Below, one piece after another: positions 36,380-46,162 of a stretch of DNA of 64,000 nucleotides. Where the stretch lies: positions 124,001 to 188,000 of the forward strand of contig NZ_CP108006.1 of the NCBI RefSeq assembly GCF_036127095.1, in the 5' to 3' direction. The first letter of the stretch is position 1, and each line of letters starts with the position of its first letter. Made by a program: the position numbers and the translations under genes. This DNA is from Streptomyces sp. NBC_00335 (lineage in GTDB: Bacteria > Actinomycetota > Actinomycetes > Streptomycetales > Streptomycetaceae). The notes under the pieces were generated by a model. It saw only the letters and a program-made list of their open reading frames with translations. It did no database searches and was not told where the DNA came from.

Positions 36380-39106
36380 TCAGAGCGGTTCCAGGTCGAG
36401 GAAGGCCGCGAGGTTCGGTTCGCCGGTGCCCGGGGCGCCGGGGAGGGCCTGTTCCGCCCAGATGACCTTGCCGTCGGGCGTGTAGCGGGTGCCCCACTGC
36501 TCGCTGAGCTGCGCCACCAGGAACAGGCCGCGCCCTCCCTCGTCCGTGGTGGCGGCGTAGCGCGCGTGCGGGGCGCTGTTGCTGCCGTCCCACACCTCGC
36601 AGGTCAGGGTGCGGGCGTGCAGCAGCCGTACCCGGACCGGCGCGCTGCCGTGCCGCAGGGCGTTGGTGACCAGTTCGCTGAGGATCAGTTCGGTGGCGAA
36701 GCCGAGCTCCGACAGGCCCCATTCGTCGAGCTGCTTCACCGCGACGCTCCGCATGGCGGCAACCGCGCTCGGCTCGAACGGCATGTCCCACTCCGCGACC
36801 CGGTCCGGGCCCAGGGTCCGGGTGCGCGCGATGAGCAGCGCCACGTCGTCGGTCGGGCGCGCCGGCAGGAGGAGATCGAGTACGGCCCGGCAGCTCTCCG
36901 CGGGGTCCCGGTCCGGATGGCTGAGCGCCGTGCGGAGCAGTTCCAGCCCCTCGCCGATGTCCCGGGTCCGCTCCTCGATCAGTCCGTCCGTGTACAGGAC
37001 GAGCTGGCTGCCCTCCGCCAGGTGCAGCTCGGCGGTTTCGAACGGAATGCCGCCCAGCCCCAGCGGGGGCCCGGCCGGCAGGTCCACGATGTCCGTCGTG
37101 CCGTCGGGGGCGACCACGAGGGGTGGCAGGTGCCCTGCGCGGGCCATGGTGCAGCGCTGGGACACCGGGTCGTAGACGGCGTACAGGCAGGTCGCGCCCA
37201 GTACGCCGCCATCCAGGTCGTCGGCGGCCCCGTCGCGGTCGATGCGCTGTACGAGGTCGTCCAGGCGGGCGAGGATCTCGTCGGGCGGCAGGTCGAGGGT
37301 GGAGAAGTTGTGCACCGCCGTGCGCAGCCGCCCCATGGTGGCCGCGGCGTGCAGTCCGTGCCCTACGACGTCTCCGACGACCAGCGCGACCCGGCTGCCC
37401 GGCAGGGGGATCACGTCGAACCAGTCGCCGCCCACCCCGGACTGGGCGGGCAGGTAGAAGTGCGCCACGTCCACGGCGCTCTGCTCGGGCAGGGCGCGCG
37501 GCAGCAGGCTGCGCTGGAGGGTCTCGGCGAGGGCATGTTCACGGGTGTAGCGGCGGGCGTTGTCCATGCTGACCGCCGCCCGGGCGACGAGTTCCTCGGC
37601 CAGTGACAGCTCGTCCTCGTCGAAGGGCTCCGGCTTCTGCGACCGCCAGAAGTTGACCACGCCGAGTACGACGCCGCGTGCTCTGAGCGGGGCCACGATG
37701 AGCGAGTGGATCCCGTAGTCGACGATGGCCCGGGCTCGCTGCGGGTCCTGGGCGTGCCAGCCCGGCGCGTCGGCCAGGTCGGTCACCAGCTCCGCTTGGC
37801 CGGTTCCGTACCCGCGCGCCTGCGGGGTGGACGGAAGGAAGGCGATCAGCCACCCGCGCGGGTAGAGGGGATGGTCGGAGCGGATGCCGCTGACCGCGGT
37901 GCGCCGCATGTCGGCGTTGGCGCCGGGTTCGTCTCCGTCGAGCACCGAGTCGGCCAGGTCGACGGTGACGAAGTCCGCGAACCGGGGCACGGCGACGGCG
38001 GCGAGTTCCTCGGCCGTCCGCACCACGTCGAGGCTCGTTCCGACGTCGCCTCCCGCGTCGTACAGCAGCTTGAGCCGTCTGCGGGCCGTCTCCGCCCGGC
38101 TCGTGAGGATCTGCATCTCGGTGGAGTCCCGGATGGTGACCACGGCGCCCTCCGGCCGGCCTCCGGGGTGGGTGGGCCGCTGGTTGAGCACGAGCAGCCG
38201 GTCGCCCACTTCGAGCACCTCGTCGGTGGCCACGCGGCCCGACAGCAGCAGGTCCGCCATCCGGCGGTCCAGGCCGGGCACGTCCCCGACGCTGCGTCCC
38301 TCGGCGTCGTCCGGCAGGCCGAGCAGCCGCTTGGCCTCGTCGTTGGCCAGCATGAGCAGCCCGTCGCCGTCAGTGATCAGAACGCCTTCGCGGACGGCGT
38401 GGAGCACCGCGTCGTGGTGCTCGTACATGCGGGTCATCTCCTGCGTGCCGAGCCCGTGGGTCTGCCGGCGCAGTCGCCTGCTGATCAGGGCCGTGCCCCC
38501 GGTGGCCAGGGCCAGGCCGGTGGCGATGGCCAGCAGGATGACCGGGAGCTGCCGGTCGACGACACCGGTCACGTTCTTCACCGTCAGGCCCGCCGAGACC
38601 AGTCCGACGACCCGGCCGTCGGCCGCGGTGACCGGCACCACCGCCTGGATCTCCTTGCCGAGCGGACCCTGCACGCTCTCGGTGTGGACGCGTCCGGCGA
38701 GGGAGGGCTCGATCGTGCCGACGAACCGCTTTCCGATGCGGTCCGGCTGGGGATGGCTGTACCGGATGCCGTTGGTGTCCATCACCACGAGGAAGTCCAC
38801 GCCGGCGACCTTGCGCGTCGTCTCCGCAAGGGGTTGCAGGATGGCGGACGGATCGGACGACTTGAGCGCGTCCTGCAGGCCCAGGGAGTGGGCGAAGGTC
38901 TGCGCGACGGAAACCGACCGGTTGCGTGCCTCCCGGTCAATGTCGTGCCGCGACTGGAGCAGCAGCGACAGGAGGGCTCCGGCGGCGAGCAACACCACGA
39001 TCGCCACCTGGAGGACGAACACCTGGCCGGCGACGCTTCGGAGTCTGTTGCCTAGGGGTGACCGCACCGACACGCCCGGCACGGGTGGCATGGAAGGGTC
39101 ACGCAC
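36380..39106 (-). CDS. Membrane SpoIIE-type phosphatase with sensor, PAS, GAF and ATPase domains
   Basis: 908 residues. Order: membrane helix about 27-50; extracellular Cache-like sensor (about 55-185, containing FLVVMDTNGIRYSHPQPDRIG, as in DcuS/CitA sensors); second helix about 190-212; PAS domain about 235-330; GAF about 345-510; PP2C/SpoIIE phosphatase about 540-755 (GGDWFDVIPL, GDVVGHG, LVLYTDGLIE); and a C-terminal anti-sigma-type ATPase about 775-880 (LSELVTNALRHG, then DEGGRGLFLV). Such proteins tune anti-sigma/anti-anti-sigma switches by dephosphorylating STAS partners. GTG 39106 follows GGAGGT at 11 bp; ATG 39091 is the alternative. Confidence 0.88.
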   Translation of the reverse strand: MRDPSMPPVPGVSVRSPLGNRLRSVAGQVFVLQVAIVVLLAAGALLSLLLQSRHDIDREARNRSVSVAQTFAHSLGLQDALKSSDPSAILQPLAETTRKVAGVDFLVVMDTNGIRYSHPQPDRIGKRFVGTIEPSLAGRVHTESVQGPLGKEIQAVVPVTAADGRVVGLVSAGLTVKNVTGVVDRQLPVILLAIATGLALATGGTALISRRLRRQTHGLGTQEMTRMYEHHDAVLHAVREGVLITDGDGLLMLANDEAKRLLGLPDDAEGRSVGDVPGLDRRMADLLLSGRVATDEVLEVGDRLLVLNQRPTHPGGRPEGAVVTIRDSTEMQILTSRAETARRRLKLLYDAGGDVGTSLDVVRTAEELAAVAVPRFADFVTVDLADSVLDGDEPGANADMRRTAVSGIRSDHPLYPRGWLIAFLPSTPQARGYGTGQAELVTDLADAPGWHAQDPQRARAIVDYGIHSLIVAPLRARGVVLGVVNFWRSQKPEPFDEDELSLAEELVARAAVSMDNARRYTREHALAETLQRSLLPRALPEQSAVDVAHFYLPAQSGVGGDWFDVIPLPGSRVALVVGDVVGHGLHAAATMGRLRTAVHNFSTLDLPPDEILARLDDLVQRIDRDGAADDLDGGVLGATCLYAVYDPVSQRCTMARAGHLPPLVVAPDGTTDIVDLPAGPPLGLGGIPFETAELHLAEGSQLVLYTDGLIEERTRDIGEGLELLRTALSHPDRDPAESCRAVLDLLLPARPTDDVALLIARTRTLGPDRVAEWDMPFEPSAVAAMRSVAVKQLDEWGLSELGFATELILSELVTNALRHGSAPVRVRLLHARTLTCEVWDGSNSAPHARYAATTDEGGRGLFLVAQLSEQWGTRYTPDGKVIWAEQALPGAPGTGEPNLAAFLDLEPL

Positions 39107-39416
39107 CCAGTTGTAGCACCTCCGGGCGTCCGTGGCCCCCCGGCGTGCACGATCGCGCTCGGGCATTCACGCGTGGGCCCGGCCACGGAGGCCCGTACCC
39201 GGGCGGGCGCCGGGAAGGCGGCCGGCGGCCTGGACTGGCATCGGCTCGAATCTACGAGGTCAGGGCACCTGCCGGATGGCCGCCTTCGCGGTCACGGCGG
39301 CCCGGCGGCCCGGGCCTTGCCCGCTGACGGGGCGCGGTCTCGGTTGCGGCACTCCGGAGCGAGCCGACGACGCAGGGCTACGGGATTCGACTTCAGCTTC
39401 GACATGGGGGAACGGC

Positions 39417-40073
39417 ATGCGCGGTTGCATACGCGGAGGAATGACGATGGCTCTGCTGGCCCTGTCCGCCGCGGCAGGGGGCTGCAGTGGCGGGGGAACG
39501 GCCGAAGCAGCAGGTCCGCCGTTGACTTCCGCCGATCTGTCGGAAGCCCTGCTGGTGAAGAAGCACTCAGGTTTTCATATGACTCCGCAGGCAGAGCCAC
39601 TGATGGAAGACGTGGACGTGGTGACGGCGGCCGATCCTTCCTGCCAGCCGCTGGCCGACCTCAGGAGCGGCAAACCCCGCCATGTGGCGGTGGGGACCGC
39701 CTGGACGACGGTCGAGCCCCCGGGCGGGGATGCTGCCGGGAGCGTCGTGCTCACGAGCTACGCGGCCGGCGAGGCGAAGGAGAAGCTCCGCGAGGTGAAG
39801 AGGGCGCTCGGCACCTGCAACGAGCTGGAGGCCTCCTCCCAGCGGGGCTGGTCAGAACGGGTCGACGTCAAAGCACTGCCGACCGAGGCGGTCGGCAACG
39901 AATCGGCCTCCTTCTCCCTCACGAGCCCCCTGCAGAGCCCCGGCAAGGAACAGGTCATGACGCTCGTGAGGACCGGCAACACGCTGGCCGTCTACATGAT
40001 CCCGCCGGACGGGAACGTCCTCCCCGTCTCCCTCATGAAGGAACAGCACGAGAAGCTGCAAGGAGCCGGCTAG
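39417..40073 (+). CDS. Secreted lipoprotein, unknown function
   Basis: 218 residues. The N-terminus has a hydrophobic stretch (MALLALSAAA) and lipobox AGGC near residue 23, then a Gly/Ala linker. The mature part has the pattern of actinobacterial lipoproteins with a beta-rich fold (TSADLSEALLVKKHSGFHM; ADPSCQPLADLRSG; AVGNESASFSL); the sequence of Cys pair, Trp and NESASF recalls PknH-like sensor domains, but this is weak. GGGGGAA precedes ATG 39417. Its stop shares the bases CTAG with the stop of the convergent hydrolase gene. Confidence 0.65.
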   Translation: MRGCIRGGMTMALLALSAAAGGCSGGGTAEAAGPPLTSADLSEALLVKKHSGFHMTPQAEPLMEDVDVVTAADPSCQPLADLRSGKPRHVAVGTAWTTVEPPGGDAAGSVVLTSYAAGEAKEKLREVKRALGTCNELEASSQRGWSERVDVKALPTEAVGNESASFSLTSPLQSPGKEQVMTLVRTGNTLAVYMIPPDGNVLPVSLMKEQHEKLQGAG

Positions 40074-40735
40074 GGGGTGTGGGAGGCGAGCAGTTCCCGC
40101 AGGAGTTCCACGATGAGACCGGGCCGTCCCACGAATGGGGAGTGGCCCGTCTGCCATTCGCGCCCCTCAGTGCAGCGCGCGGCCATCCTCCGCTGGAGGC
40201 CGGGGTCGATGGCCCGGTCCTGGGCGCAGACGACGTAGGTGGAAGGAGTTTCCTTCCAGCTGTGGAGTCGCGGGACTCCTCGTCCGCAGCCCGGGGCCTG
40301 CGCACGCAGCAGGGCGAGCGCCCGCGCGGCGAGAGGTTCGGGACAGTCGCCGTAGAGGGTGGCGGCGGCCAGTCCGGGGTGCAGGGTCGTGGAGCCGTCC
40401 GGCTCGGCGACGATCGCGTCCCGGAGCTGCTGGGAGGCGCCGCCCAGGCTGGCCGCGCTCTCGCCGGTGTCCGGCACGAAGGCCGCCAGGTAGACCAGGT
40501 GTGCCGCTCCACGGACGCCTGTGATCACCGACCCTCCGTAGGAGTGGCCGAGGACGAGCGGGGGCTCCGGCAGGGCGTCGACGACGGCCTGGACAGCGGC
40601 GGTGTCGGCAGCCAATGAGCCGCGGTGGAGCTCGGGCACGACAACCCTCGTTCCATCGGCCCGCAACCGTTGCGCCAACACCCCGAAGTGCTCGGGACGG
40701 TGGTACAGACCGTGTACAAGCACCACAGCGGCCAA
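40070..40735 (-). CDS. Alpha/beta hydrolase
   Basis: 221 residues, alpha/beta-hydrolase fold: oxyanion loop VVLVHGLYHRPEHF near 4-17, nucleophile elbow LGHSYGGSV near 71-79 and catalytic His in TGHSPFVGRPG near the C-terminus. Related to salicylate-esterase-like hydrolases (HSYGG, LVYLAAFVPDTGES). I chose TTG 40735 because GAGGAG lies 9 bp upstream; upstream ATG 40822 would add 29 polar residues without a ribosome binding site. Cytoplasmic. Overlaps the convergent lipoprotein gene by 4 bp at a common CTAG. Substrate unknown. Confidence 0.75.
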   Translation of the reverse strand: MAAVVLVHGLYHRPEHFGVLAQRLRADGTRVVVPELHRGSLAADTAAVQAVVDALPEPPLVLGHSYGGSVITGVRGAAHLVYLAAFVPDTGESAASLGGASQQLRDAIVAEPDGSTTLHPGLAAATLYGDCPEPLAARALALLRAQAPGCGRGVPRLHSWKETPSTYVVCAQDRAIDPGLQRRMAARCTEGREWQTGHSPFVGRPGLIVELLRELLASHTP

Positions 40736-40990
40736 CTCGTCCGTCTCCTCAGATCGCCCCGGACCGGTCAGCTTATGGCCCGTCGTCACACTCCCGTTTG
40801 CCTTGATCCACTTTCGATCCACGGCCTGATCCCGGGGGCCCGCCGGCTGCAGGCTGGAAGGCGACGCGGGCTCCGATGCGGAACGAGCAGTCGGCCGTAC
40901 GCGCGTTCCATCCTGCTGCCGTGACGGGCCCGGCGGGGCGGGGTGTGGGATCAGGCCATGGTTCCGTCACCCGACCGGTCCAACAGGTCC

Positions 40991-40996
40991 TAGAGT
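40991..40996 (+). promoter_or_regulatory. -10 hexamer of a leaderless promoter (TAGAGT)
   Basis: TAGAGT ends 6 bp before GTG 41003, which supports that start over GTG 40997. Confidence 0.45.
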
Positions 40997-41002
40997 GTGC
41001 GC

Positions 41003-43384
41003 GTGACCGAGCAGAAATCCGAACTCATCGCCGGCCGGTACCAGCTGGTCGAAGCCATCGGCCAGGGGGGCATGGGCCGGGTCTGGCGCGGCCTCGACCA
41101 GCAGCTCTTCGGGCGCGAGGTCGCCATCAAGGAGATCCTCTTCCCGGTGGGGCTGGGCGACGGCGAGCGTGCGACGCTGCTCAGGCGTTTCACCGGCGAG
41201 GCCCGCGCGGCGGTCACTCTCAGCCACCCCGGGATCATCACCATCCACGACGTCGTCGAGCACCACGGCGCCCCCGTCATCGTCATGGAGTTCATCCGGG
41301 GGCGGTCCCTCGCCGCGGCCATCCGCGAGCAGGGCCGGCTGCCCGTGCGGCGGGTGGCGGAGATAGGGGCCGCCATGCTCGGCGCGCTCACCGAAGCGCA
41401 CGGCGCGCGGATCATCCACCGCGACATCAAGCCGGACAATGTGCTCCTGACCAAGGACCGCGTCGTCCTCACCGACTTCGGCATCGCCCACCTGGCGGAC
41501 GCCACAACCAAGCTCAGCCAGAGCGGGACCGTCATCGGCACCCCGCACTACATGCCTCCGGAGCAGCTGGAGGGCAAGCGCCCGACCCCCGCCAACGACC
41601 TGTGGGCACTCGGCGCCACCCTCTACCACGCCGTCGAGGGCCGCCCGCCGTTCGAGGCCGACGGGCTCCACGCCCTTGCCGTGGCCGTCTTCACCCGCCC
41701 CCACCGGCCGCCGGCCCACGCCGGCCCGCTGGCGCCCCTGCTGGACGCGCTCCTCACGAAGGACCCGGCGCAGCGCATCGGCGCCGCCGAGGCCGCCGAG
41801 CTGCTGGCGTCGGCACTGCAGTCCTCCCCGTCCCGGGAGGGCACGACCGACGAGGCCGACTCGGGCCGGCCCGAAAGCGCGCCCGTCCCGGACGCGGCGA
41901 CGGAGCACGCTCCGACCCCGACCAAGCGGGAAACGGAGCTGCCGTCCTCGGCTCCCCTGCCGACGCCCACGGCCGTGGAACCGGCGCACGTGCCCGATAC
42001 CTCCCGCCCGCCCGTACCGGAGCGGCCGACCACCCCGCCCGTCGCCGTCCCCTCGGCCGAGGACGTGATCTCGCTCGGCTGGACGGACCGGCAGGGGCGG
42101 GAGGAGGGGGCTTCCACCCGCCGGCGCGCCCTCACCCGGCGCTCCGCCGTTCTGGGAATGGCCATGGTCACCCTGGCGGCCGGCTCCGTCCTGACCTGGA
42201 AGCTGACCCGTGGCAACCCGCCCGGCGGCGGAACGACCGGAGGCGGTTCCACGGCCTCCCCCATCACGGTGGTCATCGGAGTGGACGCACCGCTCAGCGG
42301 CGGGGGCGACCTGTCAGCCATGGGGGTCGGCATGAAGAACTCCGCCGATCTGGCGGTCAGGACCTCCAACCGCACCGGGCACGTGCCCGGCGTGAACTTC
42401 GAGATCAAAGCTCTGGACGACGAGGCCACTCCCGCCAAGGGCGGGCCGAACGCCACCCAGTTCGTCGATGACGAGAAGGTGCTCGGCGTCGTCGGTCCCC
42501 TCACCTCCGGGGTCGCCAAGACCATGGCGCAACCGCTTGGACAGGCGAACCTCGTCAACGTGTCTCCGTCCAACACCGACCCCGTGCTGACACTGGGTCC
42601 CGACTGGGCCAAGGGCTCCAAGTCACGCCCGTACAAGACCTACTTCCGAACCGTCGCCACGGACGTCGACCAGGGGCCGTTCGCCGCCCGGTACCTCCAC
42701 GGCGAGGCCGGGAAGCGGAAGCTCTACGTCATCGGCGACGGCAGCGCCTACGGCACCGGCCTCGCTTCCGGGTTCGGCAGCGCTTTCGCAAAGCTCGGCG
42801 GGACCGTCGTGGGTACGGACCAAATCGATCCCGCGCAGGACGACTTCTCCTACCTGGCCCCCCAGATCCGGGCCTCCGGCGCCGATGCCGTGTACTTCGG
42901 CGGCTACTACGACGCCGCCGGGCCGCTCTCCCAGCAGCTCAAGCAGGCGGGCGTGAGCGTCCCCCTGATGGGTGGCGACGGCATGTTCGACCAGCAGTTC
43001 CTCACGACGAACACGAAGGCCGAGGGCGACCTCGCCACCGGCCTCGGCGTTCCCACCGAGGGCCTCGCCAAGGGACAGGACTTCCTCGACCGGTACCAGG
43101 AGGCGGGTTACTCGGAGGCGGCCGGTTCGTACGGCCCCTCCGCGTACGACGCGACCTGGGCCGTCATCGAGGCGGTGAAGGCCCTGGTCGAGGACAACGG
43201 CGGCGCCCTCCCCGCGGGCGCCCGGGCGAAGATGTCCCAGGCCGTGTCGGGGCTGGCGTTCGACGGTGTCACCGGTCGCGTGGCCTTCGACGAGTACGGC
43301 GACACGGTCAACCGCCAGCTGACGGTGTACTCGGTGAAGGGCGGCAGCTGGACGACCGTGAAGAGCGGCCCCGCCGCCGACTGA
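41003..43384 (+). CDS. Ser/Thr kinase fused to an extracellular ABC-type substrate-binding domain
   Basis: 793 residues. Residues 12-270 are a complete Hanks-type kinase: GQGGMGRVW loop, VAIK (Lys43), HRDIKPDN (catalytic Asp141), TDFG and GTPHYMPPEQ. A Pro-rich linker (275-345) leads to one membrane helix (about 377-393, VLGMAMVTLAAGSVLTW). Outside, residues 412-790 form a type I periplasmic-binding fold like branched-chain amino-acid binding proteins (LSGGGDLSAMGVGMKNSADL; VLGVVGPLTSGVAKT; YVIGDGSAYGTGLASGF). So a small extracellular ligand probably gates the intracellular kinase directly. No ABC permease genes are near. A perfect 15-bp terminator follows. Confidence 0.9.
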   Translation: MTEQKSELIAGRYQLVEAIGQGGMGRVWRGLDQQLFGREVAIKEILFPVGLGDGERATLLRRFTGEARAAVTLSHPGIITIHDVVEHHGAPVIVMEFIRGRSLAAAIREQGRLPVRRVAEIGAAMLGALTEAHGARIIHRDIKPDNVLLTKDRVVLTDFGIAHLADATTKLSQSGTVIGTPHYMPPEQLEGKRPTPANDLWALGATLYHAVEGRPPFEADGLHALAVAVFTRPHRPPAHAGPLAPLLDALLTKDPAQRIGAAEAAELLASALQSSPSREGTTDEADSGRPESAPVPDAATEHAPTPTKRETELPSSAPLPTPTAVEPAHVPDTSRPPVPERPTTPPVAVPSAEDVISLGWTDRQGREEGASTRRRALTRRSAVLGMAMVTLAAGSVLTWKLTRGNPPGGGTTGGGSTASPITVVIGVDAPLSGGGDLSAMGVGMKNSADLAVRTSNRTGHVPGVNFEIKALDDEATPAKGGPNATQFVDDEKVLGVVGPLTSGVAKTMAQPLGQANLVNVSPSNTDPVLTLGPDWAKGSKSRPYKTYFRTVATDVDQGPFAARYLHGEAGKRKLYVIGDGSAYGTGLASGFGSAFAKLGGTVVGTDQIDPAQDDFSYLAPQIRASGADAVYFGGYYDAAGPLSQQLKQAGVSVPLMGGDGMFDQQFLTTNTKAEGDLATGLGVPTEGLAKGQDFLDRYQEAGYSEAAGSYGPSAYDATWAVIEAVKALVEDNGGALPAGARAKMSQAVSGLAFDGVTGRVAFDEYGDTVNRQLTVYSVKGGSWTTVKSGPAAD

Positions 43385-43401
43385 TCCCTCCCGGACGCAC
43401 C

Positions 43402-43442
43402 GGAGGCGCCGTGGCTCCCCCCTTGGCAGCCACGGCGCCTCC
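43402..43442. terminator. Perfect 15-bp bidirectional hairpin terminator
   Basis: GGAGGCGCCGTGGCT (43402-43416), 11-nt loop, AGCCACGGCGCCTCC (43428-43442). Lies between the convergent kinase and protease genes. Confidence 0.85.
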
Positions 43443-43458
43443 TGTCCTGCGGAGCGAC

Positions 43459-44823
43459 CTACAGCCGCTGCCAGAGGGCCGGGACCACGGGCGGCTCCCA
43501 GCCCGTCTGGGCCTGGTGGCCCTGGATGCAGCGGTAGCTCGCGCCGCCGTAGGTGACGGTGGCGCCGGCCGCGTAGACGGAGCCGGCCTTCCAGGTGCCG
43601 CCGGGTTCGGGGTCGCCCGGGCCGGGGCCCGGGTCGGTTCCGGAGACCTTGAGGGTCAGGCCGTAGGAGGACAGGATCGGGTTCAGCGGCTGGAAGAAGG
43701 TGGTCCCGCCGCTGGAGCAGTTGCCCGAACCGCCCGAGGTCACGCCCTGGGCCTGGCTGCCGGAGATGTACGAGCCGCCGGAATCACCGGGCTCGGCGCA
43801 GACCGTCGTACGGGTGACGCCGGAGATGGTGCCTTCGGGGTACGTGACGCTGGTGTTGTGCTGCTGGATGGTGCCGCAGTGCCAGCCGGTGGTCGATCCG
43901 GATCGGCATACCGATGCCCCGACGGGTTGCAGCACTGAGCCGGTGACCTGCACGTTAGCCCCGCCGCTGCCCTTGACGTAGGGGGTGGAGGACCAGTTGG
44001 CGTTCGCCGCCACCCAGGCCATGTCGTTGCCGGGGAAGACGGAGGCCTGGAAGGAGCCCTGGGCGACCTGGTTGAAGCCGCTGGTGGTGGTCCCGGGCCG
44101 CCCGCAGTGCCCGGCGGTGGCGAAGCCGTTCACCGTTCCCTTGGTGATCGGGAAGCCCACGGAGCAGCGGCCACTGCCGTTCATGTAGTACGCGTCCCCG
44201 CCGCGCAGGTCGTACAGCGGGCGCGGGGCCTCGGCGGTACGGACCACCGTGACCAGGGCCGCGTCGGTCCCGGTGGCCGCCAGCAGGGCGGCCGCGGCCC
44301 CGGGCCGGGTCTCCTCGACGACCAGGGTGTTGCCGCGCGGGTCGACGTAGCGGACCGGGGTCCCGGCGGTGGCGGCCCGGTCCAGTGCGGCCTTCGCGGT
44401 GTCCAGGTCGGCCAGGGAGCGCCCGACCAGCTGCGCCCGGGCCCCGGTGGCCCGTATCGCGGCGGTGTCGGCGGCACGGGTGGTGGCCACGGTCAGGGTC
44501 CCCGCGTCTGCGCCGTCCAGCCAGGCTCCGGCGAAGGCCGGCCCGAGCCGGGACCGGAGCCTGGCGGCGGTGGCTCCCGCTTCCGCCTCGTGGGCCAGGC
44601 GGGCCTTGGCCTGTGTGGGGGTCAGGCCGAGGTCGCGCTGCATGGCGGAGAGGAGCTCGGAAGGAGCGTCGGCGGTGCGCAGGGTGGCGGAGGCCGACTT
44701 CTGCGGGCGGGTGGTGTCGGCGGAGTCCGCGGGGGCGGCGGTGGCAACGGCGCCGGTGGCGGCCAGCAGCAGCCCGGCGGCGGCCAGGGCGGTACACGCC
44801 GCGCGGGCGTGTCGCTTGAGCAT
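43459..44823 (-). CDS. Streptogrisin-type S1 protease with C-terminal chitin-binding-like domain
   Basis: 454 residues. Signal peptide about 1-30; pro-region to about 205, an alpha-lytic protease-type prodomain (LTPTQAKARLAHEAEA; LRSRLGPAFAGAWLDGADAG) that acts as folding chaperone; mature S1 protease with FATAGHCG (His), GNDMAWV (Asp) and EPGDSGGSY (Ser). A Gly-Pro linker (near 397-408) leads to a 45-residue carbohydrate-binding module (AGSVYAAGATVTYGGASYRC, then TGWEPPVVPALWQ), as in streptogrisin C. Secreted, likely targeted to chitin or fungal/insect wall. GAGGAG lies 6-8 bp before ATG 44823. Confidence 0.9.
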   Translation of the reverse strand: MLKRHARAACTALAAAGLLLAATGAVATAAPADSADTTRPQKSASATLRTADAPSELLSAMQRDLGLTPTQAKARLAHEAEAGATAARLRSRLGPAFAGAWLDGADAGTLTVATTRAADTAAIRATGARAQLVGRSLADLDTAKAALDRAATAGTPVRYVDPRGNTLVVEETRPGAAAALLAATGTDAALVTVVRTAEAPRPLYDLRGGDAYYMNGSGRCSVGFPITKGTVNGFATAGHCGRPGTTTSGFNQVAQGSFQASVFPGNDMAWVAANANWSSTPYVKGSGGANVQVTGSVLQPVGASVCRSGSTTGWHCGTIQQHNTSVTYPEGTISGVTRTTVCAEPGDSGGSYISGSQAQGVTSGGSGNCSSGGTTFFQPLNPILSSYGLTLKVSGTDPGPGPGDPEPGGTWKAGSVYAAGATVTYGGASYRCIQGHQAQTGWEPPVVPALWQRL

Positions 44824-44997
44824 GGGGGATCTCCTCGGTTCGGTGGGGGGTCAGCGACACCGTAGGAATCCGAACGCCTTAGCGGGAGATGCCGGTTGGC
44901 CCCTCCCCCGGTGTTATGGCCGCCCGGCGGGCACCTCCGCCGGTGGCCGGGTGGAGCTGATCGAACGCCGTCGCTTCCGCGCCTTGCCCCGCCTGGC

Positions 44998-45939
44998 CTA
45001 CGCCCGTTCCGCCAGTGCCGCGGTGACCGCGGCTGCGGACGATCGGGCCAGCGCCTCCGTGTGCGCGTCCCGGGCGTGCTCCAGCACAGCTGCCGCGCGG
45101 GCGGCCGCCCGCGCCTCCGGATGCCAGCCGAGCAGGTGCCGCCACACCAGCGGGCTCCCGGCGAGCGGCCGGGTCACCAGCCCGGGGGTCACCGGGAAGG
45201 TCGCCCGGCACAGCCCGACGGCCCGCCCGACCTGGACGAGGTGCACGCACGAAGCCGTGTCCGTCTCGTACACGCAGGCCGGGGTGAACCCGGCGCGCAC
45301 GCACGCCGCCGCGAAGCAGTCCCCGAAGCACCCGTCGCCCGGTACGTCGGTCCAGGCCTCGGCGGCCAGTTCCGCCAGCTCGATCCACGGCCGCCGCGCC
45401 AGCGGGTGGTCCTCGGCCAGCATCACGTGCACCGGGTCCCGTGCCACCTCCCTCCACGCGAGCCGCCCCGGCTCCGGCGGGGCGCTCTCCCCGCACACCC
45501 CCACCAGGGCGAAGTCCAGCCTGCCGGCGGCCACGCCCCCGGCGACCTCCCGTTCCGACCACGAGGTGGAGGTGGTCACCGGCACACCGGGCTCCTGCCG
45601 CACGATGCGGTCCACGAGTCCGCCCAGCAGTGGCCCGTGCGTCCCGCCGAGCCGGTAGCCGACCGTGCCCTGCCGGGCGAAGCGCACCGCCTCCTCCTGG
45701 AGCTCGCACACGGCCGGCAGCACCACGCGGGCCCGCTCCAGCACCAGCTCCCCGAGCGCGGTGGCTCGTACGCCGGCCCGCCCCCGGACGAAGAGCGGTC
45801 CGTCCAGCGCCCGCTCGATCCGCTTGAGCTGGGTGCTCAGAGCGGGCTGAGTGAGCCCCAGCACGGTGGCCGCGCGGGTCAGGCTGCCGGCGTCGGCGAC
45901 GGCTCTGACGATCTTGAGGTGCCTCAACTCCAGATCCAT
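44998..45939 (-). CDS. LysR family transcriptional regulator
   Basis: 313 residues. HTH at 1-60 (MDLELRHLKIVRAVADAGSL then TQPALSTQLKRIERALDGPL), effector domain at about 90-290 (TSTSWSEREVAGGVAAGRLD; HVMLAEDHPLARRPWIELAE). ATG 45939 begins at the conserved HTH; ATG 45969 would add 10 residues. It lies 174 bp upstream of the protease gene on the same strand. Its target is not evident; Streptomyces LysR genes often control a neighbour, here possibly the protease. Confidence 0.82.
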   Translation of the reverse strand: MDLELRHLKIVRAVADAGSLTRAATVLGLTQPALSTQLKRIERALDGPLFVRGRAGVRATALGELVLERARVVLPAVCELQEEAVRFARQGTVGYRLGGTHGPLLGGLVDRIVRQEPGVPVTTSTSWSEREVAGGVAAGRLDFALVGVCGESAPPEPGRLAWREVARDPVHVMLAEDHPLARRPWIELAELAAEAWTDVPGDGCFGDCFAAACVRAGFTPACVYETDTASCVHLVQVGRAVGLCRATFPVTPGLVTRPLAGSPLVWRHLLGWHPEARAAARAAAVLEHARDAHTEALARSSAAAVTAALAERA

Positions 45940-46162
45940 GACCTGAGCTTGGTCCAGACCTGTGGGCATGCGCTACGGGTCTGCCGCATCCGGAATCGAC
46001 GAAAGCGCGTAAGCCATGACGCCGGGTTCGGCGCCGCGCCTCTTGTGTTCCCGCGGGCTCTCGTGCGGGCCTGCCGACGGGATCGGGTCTTTGCCCTGCT
46101 CAGGAGGGTGCGATGCTTCATACGCGTCGGCAGTGAGCCGGCGCGATGAAAGGTGGCGTCAC

